Source: Calonectria ilicicola (taxonomy: Eukaryota > Ascomycota > Sordariomycetes > Hypocreales > Nectriaceae). From it: a stretch of 64,000 nucleotides of DNA. The DNA lies in assembly GCA_020809705.1 (NCBI GenBank), contig CP085831.1:1550001-1614000 (forward strand). Reading direction: 5' to 3'. Numbering within the stretch: the stretch's first letter is position 1; every line of letters starts with the position of its first letter. A model generated the notes under the pieces. It was not told the origin of the DNA. It ran no database searches and was given only the letters and a program-made list of their open reading frames with translations. The translations under genes were made by a program, and so were the position numbers. Of the stretch, positions 1 to 12,078 are shown in pieces.

Positions 1-446
1 CAACCCCCACCCTAACCACAATTCGCAACAGTCTTGTCATACTTGTAGCAAGATGAACAACTTGGTGAGACGAGACGGTGTCACGTGGGATGCGTCACGT
101 GTGAGGGGCTGGATAAAGACAGCCTTTCTCAAAGTACCGAGCTTCTCTTCCGTTGTCAATTTACCAGATGTTGACCTTGCAGTACTAACTGACCTCTTTA
201 ACCTTAAAAACAACCCATTCGTCCTGTAATAAATCTCCGAATTCGCGTGTGTGATTCCCATCGTTATCCATCGTCGCCACCCACAGTAAATTAGACCTAG
301 ACGCCAATCTTGTTAGGTACCACGCATTGCCTTTGCCTCCAACTGCCTTGTGGAGCAACACTTCAACGGAGATTTTGTACAATCGGATATGTACAAATGA
401 ATGCAGAACTGACAAGTGTTATCCAATTGCAGATGAAGTAAGCAGA
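1..446. other. Intergenic leader before the MFS gene
   Basis: No convincing coding sequence or RNA gene is visible. The first 20 bases contain one CCCTAACC unit, too little to call a telomeric repeat. The last part presumably holds the promoter and 5' UTR of the MFS transporter gene that starts at 447. No clear TATA box was identified. Confidence 0.5.
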
Positions 447-1876
447 ATGCCTTCGATACACGATAACCCCCCACTGCTGTCGAATACGAGCATCGACAAT
501 GAAGAATCCCAACAATCCCCAACGGAAACGACCAGCTTACTGCCAACGACTCGGCGGAATCATGACAAGGCCTTGAAGCTAATCGCTGTGAATTTTGCAA
601 TGCTTTTAGCTGGAATGAAGGGCAAGAACACCCTTATCAGATCACCTAGCTGTTCAATTACTGACAATCGAGCTTCTAGATGGCGCAACCGGCGCGTTAA
701 TACCGTACATTCAGCCCACTTATCGCGTTGGCTTACTCTCTGTCGCGATACTGTATCTCGTCAACTTTTCTGGGTGGTTGGTAGCAGCCATTTCCAACGT
801 CCACATGACCAGCAGATTTGGCACGGGTGGTACTTTTGTCGCCGGCGCATCGTTAATGTTTAGCGCATTCGTCCTCAATGCTTGGAAGCCCCCGTTTCTA
901 ATTTTCGGGGCCTCATTTTTCCTTACAGGCCTGGGAGGAGCGTACATCGATGCGCAGGCCAATACCTATCTGGCGAATACGGAAAATTCTCATCGGTGGC
1001 TAGGAGTTTCACACGCGACGTATGGCCTAGGTGCCATGTTGAGTCCTCTGGTTGTGACCACTATCGCCACGAACATTCCATACTGGCACAGCTTTTATCT
1101 ACTCATGATTGTCTTGGCCGTGGTCAACATAGCACTGTTGTCCTGGGGATTCAAATCTGATGTACCTAAAGCATCGGACGGTGCATCATCGCATTCCGAA
1201 GCAACTGAGAGGCTTAAAATTGCCCTATCACAGAAATCATTGTGGATACTGAGCGCGTTTTATTTTCTATACGTAGGCGCAGAAGTCACCACCGGTGGTA
1301 AGTTATTGTTCGTTTATTTCACTTGTGAATATTTACTGATGCCAAGCCAGGATGGGTCATTGAATTCCTAATCTCTGTACGCCATAGCCCACCCGGATTG
1401 GCCGGTTATGTCGCCTCGGGATTCTGGGGAGGCCTTACAATCGGACGCATCCTCTTGGCTGATATTACTCACAAGTTTGGCAATAGACGAATGGTGTCTA
1501 TCTACATCCTTGTGGGGCTTGGCCTACAGTTGATTATCTGGTTTGTGCCGCATGTTATCGTCGACGCCATTGCTGTTACTCTGCTCGGGTTTTGTTTTGC
1601 TCCGCTTTTCCCAACAGGGCTGTCGGTTCTTTCACAGCTCCTACCACGAGAGTTGCATGTTGCTTCAATAGGTAGGCCTTTTCTAACCGACTTGGGCGAA
1701 AAAGAAACAACTGACCAGATACAGGACTCTGCGCCACCGTTGGCCAGGCCGGGTCGGCCACGTTTCCATTTCTAACAGGGGCTATTGCATCAAAGCTGGG
1801 CGTTATTGTCATGCAGCCGATTATGGTGATACTTCTTGTTGGTATGCTGGTGGCCTGGATCCTCATCCCCGAATAA
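447..1876 (+). CDS. MFS transporter, fucose-permease/BSC6-like
   Basis: Predicted plasma-membrane major facilitator protein of 421 residues, with exons 447-621, 680-1297, 1351-1671 and 1725-1876 (1266 nt, a multiple of three). The start is the ATG at 447; the frame is open further upstream, but this ATG directly precedes the usual polar N-terminus with a TSLLPT stretch. The first membrane segment runs into MKDGATGALIPYIQPTYRVG, resembling the TM1-TM2 loop of fungal FucP/BSC6-type carriers. Later segments include GLGGAYIDAQANTYLA, GFWGGLTIGRILLADITHKFG and a closing VGQAGSATFPFLTGAIASK. Intron 1 (622-679) has a GC donor (GCAAGA), an ACTGAC branch site and a TAG acceptor; introns 2 and 3 are GT-AG of 53 bp each. 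The substrate cannot be deduced. The gene converges on the Pth11-like gene, with 74 bp between stop codons. Confidence 0.85.
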
Positions 1877-1950
1877 AGATGACGTAGATAGGACTCAATA
1901 GAAGCTCGGGAGTACGATGGTATCAAAAGTGGGCAATAAGTAACACCACA

Positions 1951-3306
1951 TTATAATCTTACATTAATGGTACTAGTTTCGCTATTTATTCGTCTTTCAT
2001 CGCCATCATGGAAAATGTCGTTGTCGGTATCTGTCGAGAGGGTCATTCTAAAACCGGAAGGCTCAGGCCACACTGGCCTTGGTGATTCCTTTACTTCTAA
2101 TTCTAATACTCGACTGTGCTGGGAAGCCTCAGTTTGAGTGCCCGAGCCACGGCGATTAAAATACGGGCCAAGAGATGGGAGGCAAGCAACCACGAGGCCG
2201 AGGTTGCATTCCAAAGTGCCCCAAAAAACTAGGAAGCCCGTTAGTATTTGACAGATAAGTGAGCATCAGAGCTGAGGCTTTTTAAAACAAACATACTTGC
2301 TGTGCTCAATGGAGGCGTGAGGCCTATCAGAGAGGTATATATACCGATGAACCAGATCATACCAAAGGTGAGAGTAAGTGCACCAAGAAGTAAGGTACAA
2401 TAAACTCCGACCTTGAGCCGTTTGCTGACGACAAGCCGGGGTAAAACCAGCCATGGTAGGATGAAAACTGTATCAAGCATTAAACCTATCCTAGTATTCC
2501 TTGTTGGAGTTGACTTACCCATCACCTCTCCAACCATATTGAGAGCCCAGACCACTCTGAAGATCAATGCGCCCTTGTAAACAGGGCACATTTTGTGCGG
2601 ATCAGCGGCCCTGCCATACTCATGTGAGTTCTCGTTCAATCCTTGTCATGTGGGCGGCTGAAGATTGGTTGCTTACCATAGTCCACTAAGTGGATGACAC
2701 GTGCAAAGAATTACAAGCATAGTTGCAACAACAGCAAGAGCATGATATACAATAGCTCCCCATAATAGAACCCTAACCTTTGGCATGTAATTTGGGAATA
2801 TGTGCAAGTAAGTAGCCAGCAAAGAGGCTTTGCTCAAGTACATCTCTAAATGAATTGGGATCAGATTCAACCAAAACGCCTAGGCGAGCTGTTAGCATTT
2901 CCTCTTTTACAGTTTCTCTTTCCAACAGTTCAGGATTGATGGAGTGCTTGCCTTTAAAAGTGAAGGGATATCTTTTGGGTTCCCACGAAAACCAATTAAA
3001 TTTACTCCGACTTGGGGTTCCAGCCCCCGAAGCTTCTCCATTAAGATGGAAAGACCGCCAGTCATACACCCACATACCCAAGCTGCAATAACAAAGATGT
3101 CGCTAGCCAGCAAGGGCCGTCTCTGGATCTTGAGTCGCAAATATAATCTGGCAGTTATCGCGATGGTGGCGACTGTTATTAGCGCCCACCCACATGCCTA
3201 GGGTCTTGTTTTAACGATGGGCTTGACGTGCTGTTTTCAGGGTTCTTACCAAAACTGGCGTCGGCCCTACGCCGTCAAAATCCGGCGTCTCCGGCCGCGT
3301 TGCCAT
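1951..3306 (-). CDS. Pth11-like rhodopsin-domain membrane protein
   Basis: Predicted seven-helix membrane protein of 348 residues from six exons: 3306-3250, 3197-2952, 2879-2677, 2610-2519, 2467-2297 and 2228-1951 (1047 nt, in frame). Family features are the extracellular N-terminus, a WALITVATIAITARLYLR first helix, DIPSLLKAFWLN before a MYLSKASLLATYLHIFP helix, HPLSGLW followed by HKMC, the helix VFILPWLVLPRLVVSKRLK, and a FWGTLECNLGLVVACLPSLGP last helix with a polar tail. There is no N-terminal CFEM cysteine domain. Intron 2 (2951-2880) uses a GC donor (GCAAGC) with a GCTAAC branch site; intron 5 has a textbook ACTAAC. Pth11-type proteins are candidate surface sensors in fungi. The ligand is unknown. 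The gene appears intact. Confidence 0.85.
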
Positions 3307-4055
3307 TTTAATTAGGACATAGCGGTGCCGGGTAACCGGGAAACTGGCAGAGTGAGCGTGGGCTCAGGCTGATGGATTGCCTGCTGTCAATCAGGGCAGT
3401 TTTGCGGGGGAAGGCAGCGAAGCGTGGACAGGAGTAGTGTCGCAGAGAGGCTAAGATTCTTACGACGCCAGATATCAGCCAGTGGGGTCTTGAATTAAAT
3501 ACTCATTATACACATTCCAGACCTCCGTAGATCCGTTAGCCTTTTCTCTTGCTAGCATACTTTGAGCCGTCCCAAGGTTTTGATGAATGAGAAGTCGCCA
3601 ATAGCAGCCATGCAACGCCACGGGTGGAGATTGCGATGCGCATCTAGTTAGTACAACACGGCGGTCTGACCATGTCTCCGCTTTGTTGGAACGAAAAAAG
3701 GCATGGCCTAGATTAAGCGAAGTTTAATTTCTGGGTTGCGGCTGATGTTTTGTTTACACAACGCAGGTTTTATGTTTCGGCTGCAAGATAGACACTTGTG
3801 TGGTGTGGATTTTACCAGCATGGACCTTGTGCAGAGGCGTCGAAACAAAACATTGCTTGTTGTGAATACGCCAATGGGATATTGCACTGCTGCCATAACA
3901 GTCCCGATTAAATGATATTTAATATGTGCACGTGGAAATGTTATGTCAATCATGAACGTAAGACTTAGTAATGTGGCGAGTTCCTCATTAAATATCGGAG
4001 ATATCGAATCATTTTTATATTGCCTTCTCATCGAGGAGCCGCTTTTAAATCGGGC
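3307..4055. other. Intergenic region between divergent/tandem minus-strand genes
   Basis: It holds the promoter of the Pth11-like gene and the 3' flank of the phosphorylase fusion gene. An open frame at 3708-4031 (-) lacks similarity, domain features and a plausible splice context, and is not annotated. No RNA gene or clear repeat was seen. Confidence 0.5.
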
Positions 4056-7000
4056 CTAAATCCTCGGGCGCTTTCTTGATGGTGCCTCCAAACCTCCGTA
4101 CGGAGAAGCACTTCCTCCCTTTCTTAAGTGAACCTTGTGGCTATTCTCGAACGGAGCCACCTCTCCGAGTAGAAGTTTTGCATACGAAGCCGCTGTTGCC
4201 GCTGCGTACTCTTGCCAAAGTTTATTCTTGTATGAATCACAATAGTCGCATATCCCTCGGATAACAAGGCTGGGGAATGTATTCATGATCCCAGCTGCCT
4301 CCATCTCAAAACACATGACACCATGCTTTCGTGCCCATTCGTCCCGGACCTTTGCATCTTTAATAACTCGGTTCCCTGATGCAATGAGTCCGTAATGTAT
4401 TTCTGGCTCATCCGTCGGTCGATGGCTCCTGTTTTGCAAGTGGCTATTGCGGTCGTCGCAATGATCTTGCATTTGGCATTTTTGACAGGGGGCCAAGAAA
4501 AACTTGTCGTGTTGCTGTCCGGGGTGTTTATATTTCAGGTTCCTCGGATGAGGTATGCGCTCCATGATCTGTTTGAGAAATAACTCAAGAGGGTTGCAGG
4601 GAAGATCCGGGTTGGATGTAAGGGCGCTTATCGCAGTCATCAAGAATCGAGGCGGTGGCTGGAGAGCTCCAGTCATCTCAAAGTTGCTGTTCTCGTTTTC
4701 CTTGCCACGATCGTACTGTATGACACCAGAGTAGCTGGCTGTTGGCGAACTAACAACCACGTCTCCTAATCGAATATCGTTTTCGGCTGAAGGAACACCG
4801 CCTCCTATGCCGACCAATAAACAGAACCTAATATTGGGGAAGCTTCTCCTCATATTGGAAGCCGATGAAGCGGCCGGATTTGTTCCGTATTCCCCTGCTG
4901 GTAAGCAAGCTGCCACAACCATGTGTTTCTGCATTTGGCCCAAAGAATAGTGGTTGCTGTCTCCTGTATCATTATCAAGACTGTCATGTTTTTTATCAAA
5001 CAGTGCTCTCACGGCCAATAGTTCCTTGGGTAATGCACAAAGTATGCCTACGGTATAATCCTCTTGGGTAAAGACTTCTCTACCCGGGGCCGATGGATCA
5101 GAGAACACACTCTCCACGTCATACGAGGTTGTGGACCTGACCAGCGTAGACGTGCTTGACCGGGACATTCCCAGGCTGCGCTCTGATACCGATTGCATTG
5201 GACTGATCCCAATGCCGCTATCATTTACGGAATCCGCATCAGACTCTTTGAAAGAGGATACTGTTCCTACCTCTGGGTCGCCGTGGTCTCCCCACACCCA
5301 GGAGAATGAAGAATTCTGGCCAAAGATCACAGCGCCCCGACTATCTTGAGGAAGAGGCAATTTTCGAGGAAGCAATAAGTTTAACATGCCCGAGGGGAGC
5401 AGTGTTTGTACTGGTTCGGAGTGATTAGGGCCGAGAATCCCTCTGCATCGACACGAGCCGAAAATGGCTGTTGGTGAATGCCAAATGCAATCCTTGCTCA
5501 GCCTTATATGATTGTCGTCATAACAGTCATTGCCTTCTACTAGCTGCATAAGGTCCGAAAAGCACGCAGCAATGTAGTATTTCTGCTTGGGTAGTTCGGC
5601 CCAATAATCACAAATATCCGTTGTGGCTGGTCGAATGAGCTCACCGAATCCGCGGCCAAAAAGAGTCACTGCGTGGATAGATCGGGTAAAGTCGACCCAA
5701 CTTCGTCCGTCTGACTTCAAAGATGCTACACGCGGGTACAGCGGGTCACGGTTTGTGGCCAGATCTTTGAAGTCCCAGCCTTCTAATTTTCCTCGTGGAT
5801 TGTCAGCCAGGCCAATGCCATCTTCCCCAGCAATGTCAGATTGATGGTCGATAAGCTTTTCCAAGATTCCAAAATAATACTCGATTCGACTCTGGAATGA
5901 AAGAAATCCATTGTAGTCCTGGTATAATTGGAGACTCAAGTTTTTGGGATTTATTAGCACATCGATAGCTGAATCGGCTATAAAAGGGTTTGGTGATTCT
6001 TCAAGTTGATCCTCCTTGAAGATAAATGCAGCTTTGAACTTGTCCTTACTATTGTGATCGAGAGATGCTCGTACGACGTAGAGCAAGGCGCTAGTGCCGT
6101 TCACGAGCCATCCTCTCTTATCCGCTTCATCCCACAGCAACACAAATTTGGAGGCTATCCATTGGAGCTTCGGTATGTATCCGCTTCTTGATAGATGGGC
6201 TGGTCGATCCTTGATCCCAAGAACGAATGGAGCACCTTCGACTATTCCCCGTCCTGGAGAGACCGATAGATTCGTAAAAACACAATTTTTGCTGGGTCTG
6301 GGAAGTCCAGACGTCCCGACAGGATACGTGGTTTCAGCTGAGCCTGGAAAACAAAGTGTGACTTAGCGAGATTGCATCCAGTATCTTAGGATGCTTCTTA
6401 CCTGCAAAGAATCTAGCCTCTGAGCACCAACCCACAATGTGGCGCAAGTTGGACAAGTCTAAACTCCCAACGTTGGCACTGCAGCCTGCAGAATTATCTA
6501 GATAGGAAATGCGATTTCCATTCTTGTTGTATACGAGGTGCCAGAGGAGTACATCCTGGCATTTTTCTGTCAAGACTAGCAGGGTAGAGAAACCCTTGAT
6601 GAATGTTTTGGTCCCAAAACGATCCACTTGATTGGCTTGAGACAGCCCAGCCATAAGATTTAGAGGCATTTCGATGCCGGAATTGGGTATTTGCTTTTTG
6701 AGGATTGGATAACCTCTCACGATTACTGGATTCAGAAACATATCATGCCAGCATCGACCATTTTCAATGTTGGGAGTTGAGTTGACCTCATCCATCGTAA
6801 ATGTGATAGTGAACTTAACATCTAGAATCTGCGGTTTCTCCGGGTCCAGTGAACAAGAAACATTTTGGTGAGTGGCTGCAAGGAACGGGGTGCAATACAC
6901 GAGACCAGAGTCTTCCGGAGAAATTCTAAGAGCAGCGCCAAGCCAGGCAAGTTGCTCTCCGACCTCCGCAATCGAGGCAGCAATTCCGGATGCCTCTATG

Positions 7001-9491
7001 GTAAAGATTGATCGATCGATCCATGCTATGAGCTTGGTTTCATCTCTAAGGTAGCCTATGAATTGGTCAATAGCAGATATTAAGAGCGAACTCTCACACT
7101 CACAGCTATTACGATGAGGGGATCTGGGATCCAGTGTGGTTTTGATCAACTGCATGACTGATGCTCCCGTTGACGGCCATGTTTGCTTGAGATATTCTGC
7201 GCAAGTCAGGGCTTGTGCATCTTGACACGTCCCGGTCAACGTAATGACTCGTGAGATAGCCTCACATGGCTCTATTGCATATTTTTGGCTTTGAAGAAAG
7301 CTCAAAATATTCCAATCTACAACGAATATTGCCCGAAATGTTTCCGAAGGCGATTTGCGGCTAATCCTTTGGGATGGTTTCAGCACATCGAGAATCTTTT
7401 GTCCAATCATATTCATTATGTCTGGCTCCGAAAATGCGAGGCGGGACTCCATCCGCAATTTTGCCAAAAGCCATTGAAATGCTTGAGATTGAACAACAAA
7501 TTCCCCATGAGTAGAAAACCGCGCGTTTTCGGCTTCGTGTTCCTCTTCTTCCGGGTCGCTTTCCGAGTCGCTCTTTTGGTCGACATGTGATATGTCTGGT
7601 GATTCAGTAGTATTGAGTGGCGGCGTGATTTCTTCTGGGTATTGTTTCTCAAACCAAGAGCCTATCAACTCTTGCAGGGGCATCTTATCAGAACGGTTGG
7701 GCAAATCATCAACAGGACTTTCTGGTGGTTGAAGGCCTCTGTCTTTGAAAGCGGTAGCAATAAGCCTATAGTCATAATATTAACATTGTTATCAAAAAGT
7801 AGAATATCCTTTTTTTAATTTGATTCGTGGGAAGTTGGAGCAAAACCTCACCTTCTATACTTGTGGACAAAATACATAACGTCGCGATGCATCTGCGTTG
7901 GAGCATTATAACCTAATCTCAGTGCAAAAGCTTTGAGAAGATCTGGAAGGATCACTGAAATCCTCTCAAGATTTTTTATATCTGGTTGCAGGTCACTGAT
8001 GTGTTTAAACAAGTCATCTGCAAATTCCTCAATGTACGCCCCGCGTTTTATTGTAGGAACACTTGATGCACTTGTATACTCTGTTGCGGTGTCGTCAAAT
8101 TCAACCTCCGTGGATTTATGAAGGCTTTCATTACCATTTACTTCAAGCTCTTCATGTCTCTTACTGTAGCCTGGCTGCATTAATGATGCATATCCAGAGT
8201 CAGTTGGGGGACCCGCTCCGGCATCAATAACCGAGGGTGTCGGATGTTTTTCTCTTTGAGAGTCTGTTGGTAGGTCTTCTAAGGACCTATCTGGCATGGC
8301 TTGAAGTGCATTATCAATCTGAAGGACTGTGTCTTGCCCTTCTTCATGGGCTGGGGCCTCATCCTTTTCGGCTAAAAAGCGAGGGGGAGGTAATGGAGGT
8401 GGATAATCTTCAGCGTTCCATGGTTCCCAGTTGGGTATTGTATACCCATCCAAGTTGATCCTCGGAAGAGTGCGAATCTTTCCTGAACGTGTGTTTGGCG
8501 ATGATGGGGCTTCATTCTTGTTGGTTCCTTTCCAATCATACCCAGAAAAGCTATGCTTTGCTCCGCCATCAAGTGCTTCTTTCACTGAGCGTGAATATGG
8601 AATTGCGGGATCGTGGTTTGTGGGCTCCTATCGGAAGAGATTGTCAGACTACTACAGGCCATAAGAAGGCCTATGGTCACATTTGTACGAGCGATAACTT
8701 ACTAGGAGAATCTGTGGGCCTCCAATTGGTGGAGTTGTCCTTCTTGTGAGATCTGGCATGATATAGTTCAAGTCGTCATTGCTATTGTAGAGGTCACCCC
8801 ACATCACGATATCTCTTCCCGGCAAGGGGGGCTCAGCGAGATTGTCCATATCGAGGCTGTCTGGGTCGCCATGGGATTTCTGCTGAATATTACTAATAAA
8901 CTCCCTGTCCAGATTTAGTGCTAGATCAATATATCTCGAATTGAACCGAGCGTTGAAACAAACCATATGATTGCACAACCTTCTGCGTCCGCAAAACTCA
9001 AGGCCATGTCAGCGCCACTTCCAGAATTTTGCCAGACAATAAGTGTTTCTATAGCCAACGGGTTAGGTCTGGAGCTGAGAGATTGGACGTTATGCTAGCA
9101 TACCTTGCTCCTTCTTAAATACACGCTGCTCCTTTATCTTAGCTTCTAGGAGTAGGTGTTTGGGCTGGTCCTCAGATTCGACAATGATGACGGGGACTCT
9201 CGGGTCATTCTTCATCTATAATTGGCATTTCAGGTTAACGGAAAATGTTTCATGTCAAAAGGGTCACTAAAAAGATAAACTAACAAAGGATGCCGTGCAC
9301 CATCCAGTGCCTTCGTCAACCCAGTCATCGTTGCGCTGCTCATAGAGTTTCACGCGCATTTTGTTGGTAGCCTGAGGAGACTTGAATTCGCCCTTGACGG
9401 ACAGATTGGCATATCCTTCTGAACGTATCTCGGAGGTTTCGCCATGATCAGGGGATGCAGGCGCCGCCAAGATCAAGTCGAGCGACGCCAT
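4056..9491 (-). CDS. PSY2/SMEK PH-like domain + nucleoside phosphorylase multidomain protein
   Basis: Predicted 1677-residue protein from seven exons: 9491-9285, 9215-9104, 9048-8964, 8904-8703, 8627-7852, 7765-6402 and 6343-4056 (5034 nt, in frame). Residues ~45-145 match the PH/RanBD-like N-terminal domain of PSY2/SMEK, the PP4 regulatory subunit: MRVKLYEQRNDDWVDEGTGW, VESEDQP, ETLIVWQ, ADMALSFADAEGCAIIWEF. Next come a disordered acidic and proline-rich stretch, a DLFKHISDLQPD to HRDVMYFVHKYRR segment (~420-460) common in fungal STAND-like proteins, about 800 residues without a recognised domain, and a C-terminal PNP/UDP phosphorylase domain (~1347-1655) with VGILCALPKEL, LVGIGGGVPS, LGDVVVSS and CFEMEAAGI. 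The tail RKRPR could be a nuclear signal. No P-loop NACHT is visible. The intron at 8963-8905 has an unusual GTTTGT donor, but its frame fits exactly. A role in non-self recognition is inferred from the domain types, not shown. Confidence 0.8.
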
Positions 9492-10321
9492 AGTTGCCGT
9501 GCGAGTCTAGATCAGAAAGAGAACTCTAAGATGAATGTTGTCCTACTCGCCTATGTTGCTGACCACGAATCAATTCCATGTGGGGCTGTTCTCAGCCAAT
9601 TAATCTCTGTGAATTCATGGACTGCCTCTGCGAACATCGCGTCACGCTAAGCTTCTTGCGGATCAGCAACAATCTCACTCGGTTTGTAGTTTTGCTCGAG
9701 AACAGGTTCCGATGTGACACCGTGATTTACAAAATGCAATTTTATAATCAAATAATTTGGTGGAGATCTTATCTTTTTATTTGAAGAAGAAGAAGAAATA
9801 TATTTTGATCTATTTTTGATCTTAAATGCCGGCGTTTTTTTTTCCCTCAGACAAGTTCGACCTGGAAGGAACGGCGGTTTTGTCCCCTTGCGCGATCTGT
9901 CTCGGCGATTCCCATTTTCGTCAAATGTAGAATTAGCTCGTATTAGCGATGGTATTTCATCCAATTAGAATGATATTTGGCTTGCGCGTGTCGGAGCGAG
10001 GCAGGGATTCACAAAAATACCACCCACTCTTCCCCTAACAACAGTTCACAAATAGGGCCTTCCTCCCCGAATACCCTGTCAATAGTGGCAAGAATTACAG
10101 CCAAGTCTCCAGGGAGTTTTGACAATACGACGTTGCAATCCTTCCGTCGGTCGGTCACAGGACAGCCATCAATGCATTCTATGCTCACTGTTCCATGATT
10201 GTCTATAACTTGGCTTGGTTCCCACTGATCTACACTTGTAACACTCCGCAGTGCTAAAGCGCCCCATTAATCTTCTTTGCTGCTCTATTCTTAACTCTAA
10301 TCCGTAATTCCCATTCAAAAA
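9492..10321. other. Intergenic region, divergent promoter
   Basis: Shared upstream region of the phosphorylase fusion gene (-) and the GPI-type protein gene (+). It contains a purine-rich GAAGAAGAAGAAG run near 9784 and a T run near 9837. No coding sequence is supported. The last 40 bases are pyrimidine-rich, as in many fungal leaders. Confidence 0.5.
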
Positions 10322-10924
10322 ATGTTCAAGGCGATGCTTTTCTCTGCGATCCAGGTGCTGATGCTGGCAAAGGTCGCATCCGCTGTCAGCTGTTCAACCC
10401 ACAGCTACACAACCTGCGACGATGGTATTGTCCACTGGTTTGACCCCGACGACGGCATGGTCTGTGATCCACTGGACTGTGGTGGTGGACGAGCCCCTCC
10501 CAAGACAGCACCTGGATGCCCTGGCTATACAGGTACTGTAGTCCGTTCGGTTTCGTACCTCTCTTGCTGGACGCCTTCGGGTGCCACTACTACTGAAGCT
10601 GCTACCGCCACCTCGGACAACACTAGAGAATCCACTACAGACACGGGAAGGTTCACCATAAATACTGAGCCCGAATCTACTGCTCTTCAAGCCACAAAAA
10701 CATCCACTCAGTCTGTCAAGGAGTCCGAAATTTCATCGACGCAAGCATCCACCAAAGATGGTGGAGATGCCTCCACAACGTCTGCTGCAACTCTATCGAC
10801 AGGAGAGGTTACCGCAGCAATCAACACTCCCGGCTCAACTGACGCACCTAATTCGGGCAATGTTCTGGGTGACTCGTTGATTGTTATTGCTGGAGCTGCC
10901 ATTGTGGCTATTTTGCTAGTTTAG
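10322..10924 (+). CDS. Secreted Cys-rich, Ser/Thr-rich probable GPI-anchored protein
   Basis: Single-exon protein of 200 residues. Residues 1-21 form a signal peptide (hydrophobic VLMLAKVASA, then VSCS). Residues 22-88 are a small cysteine domain with CSTHSYTTCDD, VCDPLDCGGGRAPPK, GCPGY and YLSCW; about 8 cysteines suggest disulfides outside the cell. Residues ~90-180 are a Ser/Thr-rich stalk likely to be O-glycosylated. The C-terminus is a hydrophobic helix (SLIVIAGAAIVAILLV) after NSGN, typical of a GPI-anchor signal. Similar small proteins are often labelled 'siderophore biosynthesis' in fungal genomes, but nothing here supports an enzymatic role. A cell-wall or surface function is inferred. 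Confidence 0.8.
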   Translation: MFKAMLFSAIQVLMLAKVASAVSCSTHSYTTCDDGIVHWFDPDDGMVCDPLDCGGGRAPPKTAPGCPGYTGTVVRSVSYLSCWTPSGATTTEAATATSDNTRESTTDTGRFTINTEPESTALQATKTSTQSVKESEISSTQASTKDGGDASTTSAATLSTGEVTAAINTPGSTDAPNSGNVLGDSLIVIAGAAIVAILLV

Positions 10925-11234
10925 ACTCATCGTCAAGGCAAATAGCGCATCAAAATAGAAAGGAAAAGAAAAGAAGGTATCAACCGAGATTAAACAATTA
11001 GCGAAGCGAATAGCCTCTGCTTTTCTCTCCTGTCATAGTAGATTAATTTGACATTACCCAAACATGCCTACAGATAATCACAGCAAGTCTCAATTGCATC
11101 TCACAGTGTATGATGGCATGGTTCTGGAGAAACGATTGACAATGATCACGGAAAGGATTAAACGAAGATTCACAAAGCTTTGAGCTGCTAGATTCAAAAT
11201 CAGCCAATTTGGACTAACGCTGGAGCCATTAAAG
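10925..11234. other. Short intergenic region
   Basis: 3' flanks of the convergent GPI-type gene (+) and the truncated HET gene (-). Purine-rich AAAGGAAAAGAAAAGAAGG lies near 10960. No gene is seen. Confidence 0.5.
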
Positions 11235-11687
11235 TTATCCTGTTAACAGTAGCATCTTTTTAATATCGTTGGGCGCGAGGAGCTCTTGAAGGGTCCAACC
11301 TCTAGTGAACCAGCGAGATTTTGGGAAAGAGGCGACCATATCATCCCTTTGTACGTCATTGAGATAGACGTAGCACAGCCTAGAAGATCGGTACCATTGA
11401 AACATAGAATTTATTGCCTCAGACAATTCGGCGCTTGAGCTTTTGTCAATACAACACGTGTCAACCCATGCATAATCAAGTCCGTCGGCAAGAGCTTGCT
11501 TGCAGGTAAATTTGATCTTCTGAAAGCCCTTTTTTGACCGAGCCGCGGCTTGGTTGCCGGAAATGTCTGCGAAATTCACTTCCTGGTTGGCAGAGCCCCA
11601 AGTGTGTGACAGGATGGCATAAGGCGGGATTTCATCGCCAAAATACTCCACTAATTTGAACTCACGACAGTTGATCAGACGCATCAT
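11235..11687 (-). CDS. Truncated HET-domain protein
   Basis: A 150-residue frame starting ATGATG at 11687. It carries the opening part of a heterokaryon-incompatibility (HET) domain: MRLINCREFKLVEYFG, IPPYAILSHTWG, DYAWVDTCCIDKSSSAELSE, CYVYLNDV, WFTRGWTLQELLAP. The frame stops 11 residues after TLQELLAP, where full-length relatives continue for hundreds of residues with a regulatory or repeat C-terminus. Nothing homologous is recognisable downstream. It may be a decayed gene or a short, domain-only HET gene; the conserved motifs themselves are intact. The full HET gene lies downstream of its start on the same strand. Confidence 0.75.
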   Translation of the reverse strand: MMRLINCREFKLVEYFGDEIPPYAILSHTWGSANQEVNFADISGNQAAARSKKGFQKIKFTCKQALADGLDYAWVDTCCIDKSSSAELSEAINSMFQWYRSSRLCYVYLNDVQRDDMVASFPKSRWFTRGWTLQELLAPNDIKKMLLLTG

Positions 11688-12078
11688 GAAATTGGCATAC
11701 AGATATCAATGTGTGGAGTCAACGATGCTAAAAGGCTTGCGTATGGTAGAAGCAAAAAATAACTCGTCTGTGTGAGGCGGCCATTTAGTTCCCCTCAGTT
11801 CTGCCTACAAGGTGGCCCAATGACATCCGACAACAATATGCTGACACTATGACTAACCAATGCGCAACACATTTTTGGATGAATGTTTTTGAAATTGACT
11901 GCCATCATGGTCAACGCTAGATTGCTTCAACGGCAGTGAAGTGACAATCCATTCATAGTCAAGTTCATTAGATTTATAGATAGATCAATGCTTCACGAAT
12001 GCTCTACAGTATTAAAATTAGATCGTACTAGATAGGGCAGGTTTCTTTCCCAACTTTCTTTTTTAAAAGAAATTACGA
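11688..12078. other. Intergenic region between two HET genes
   Basis: Upstream region of the truncated HET gene and 3' flank of the full HET gene. It is AT-rich near 11960-12070. No coding sequence, RNA gene or repeat was recognised. Confidence 0.45.

Noticed and set aside
2880..2910. 31-nt intron option inside the Pth11-like gene
   Set aside because: Too short for a fungal intron; the GC-AG intron 2951-2880 (72 nt) gives a better frame and conserved helix.
3708..4031. 107-codon minus-strand frame
   Set aside because: No domain, signal or splice context, and it lies between two complete genes.
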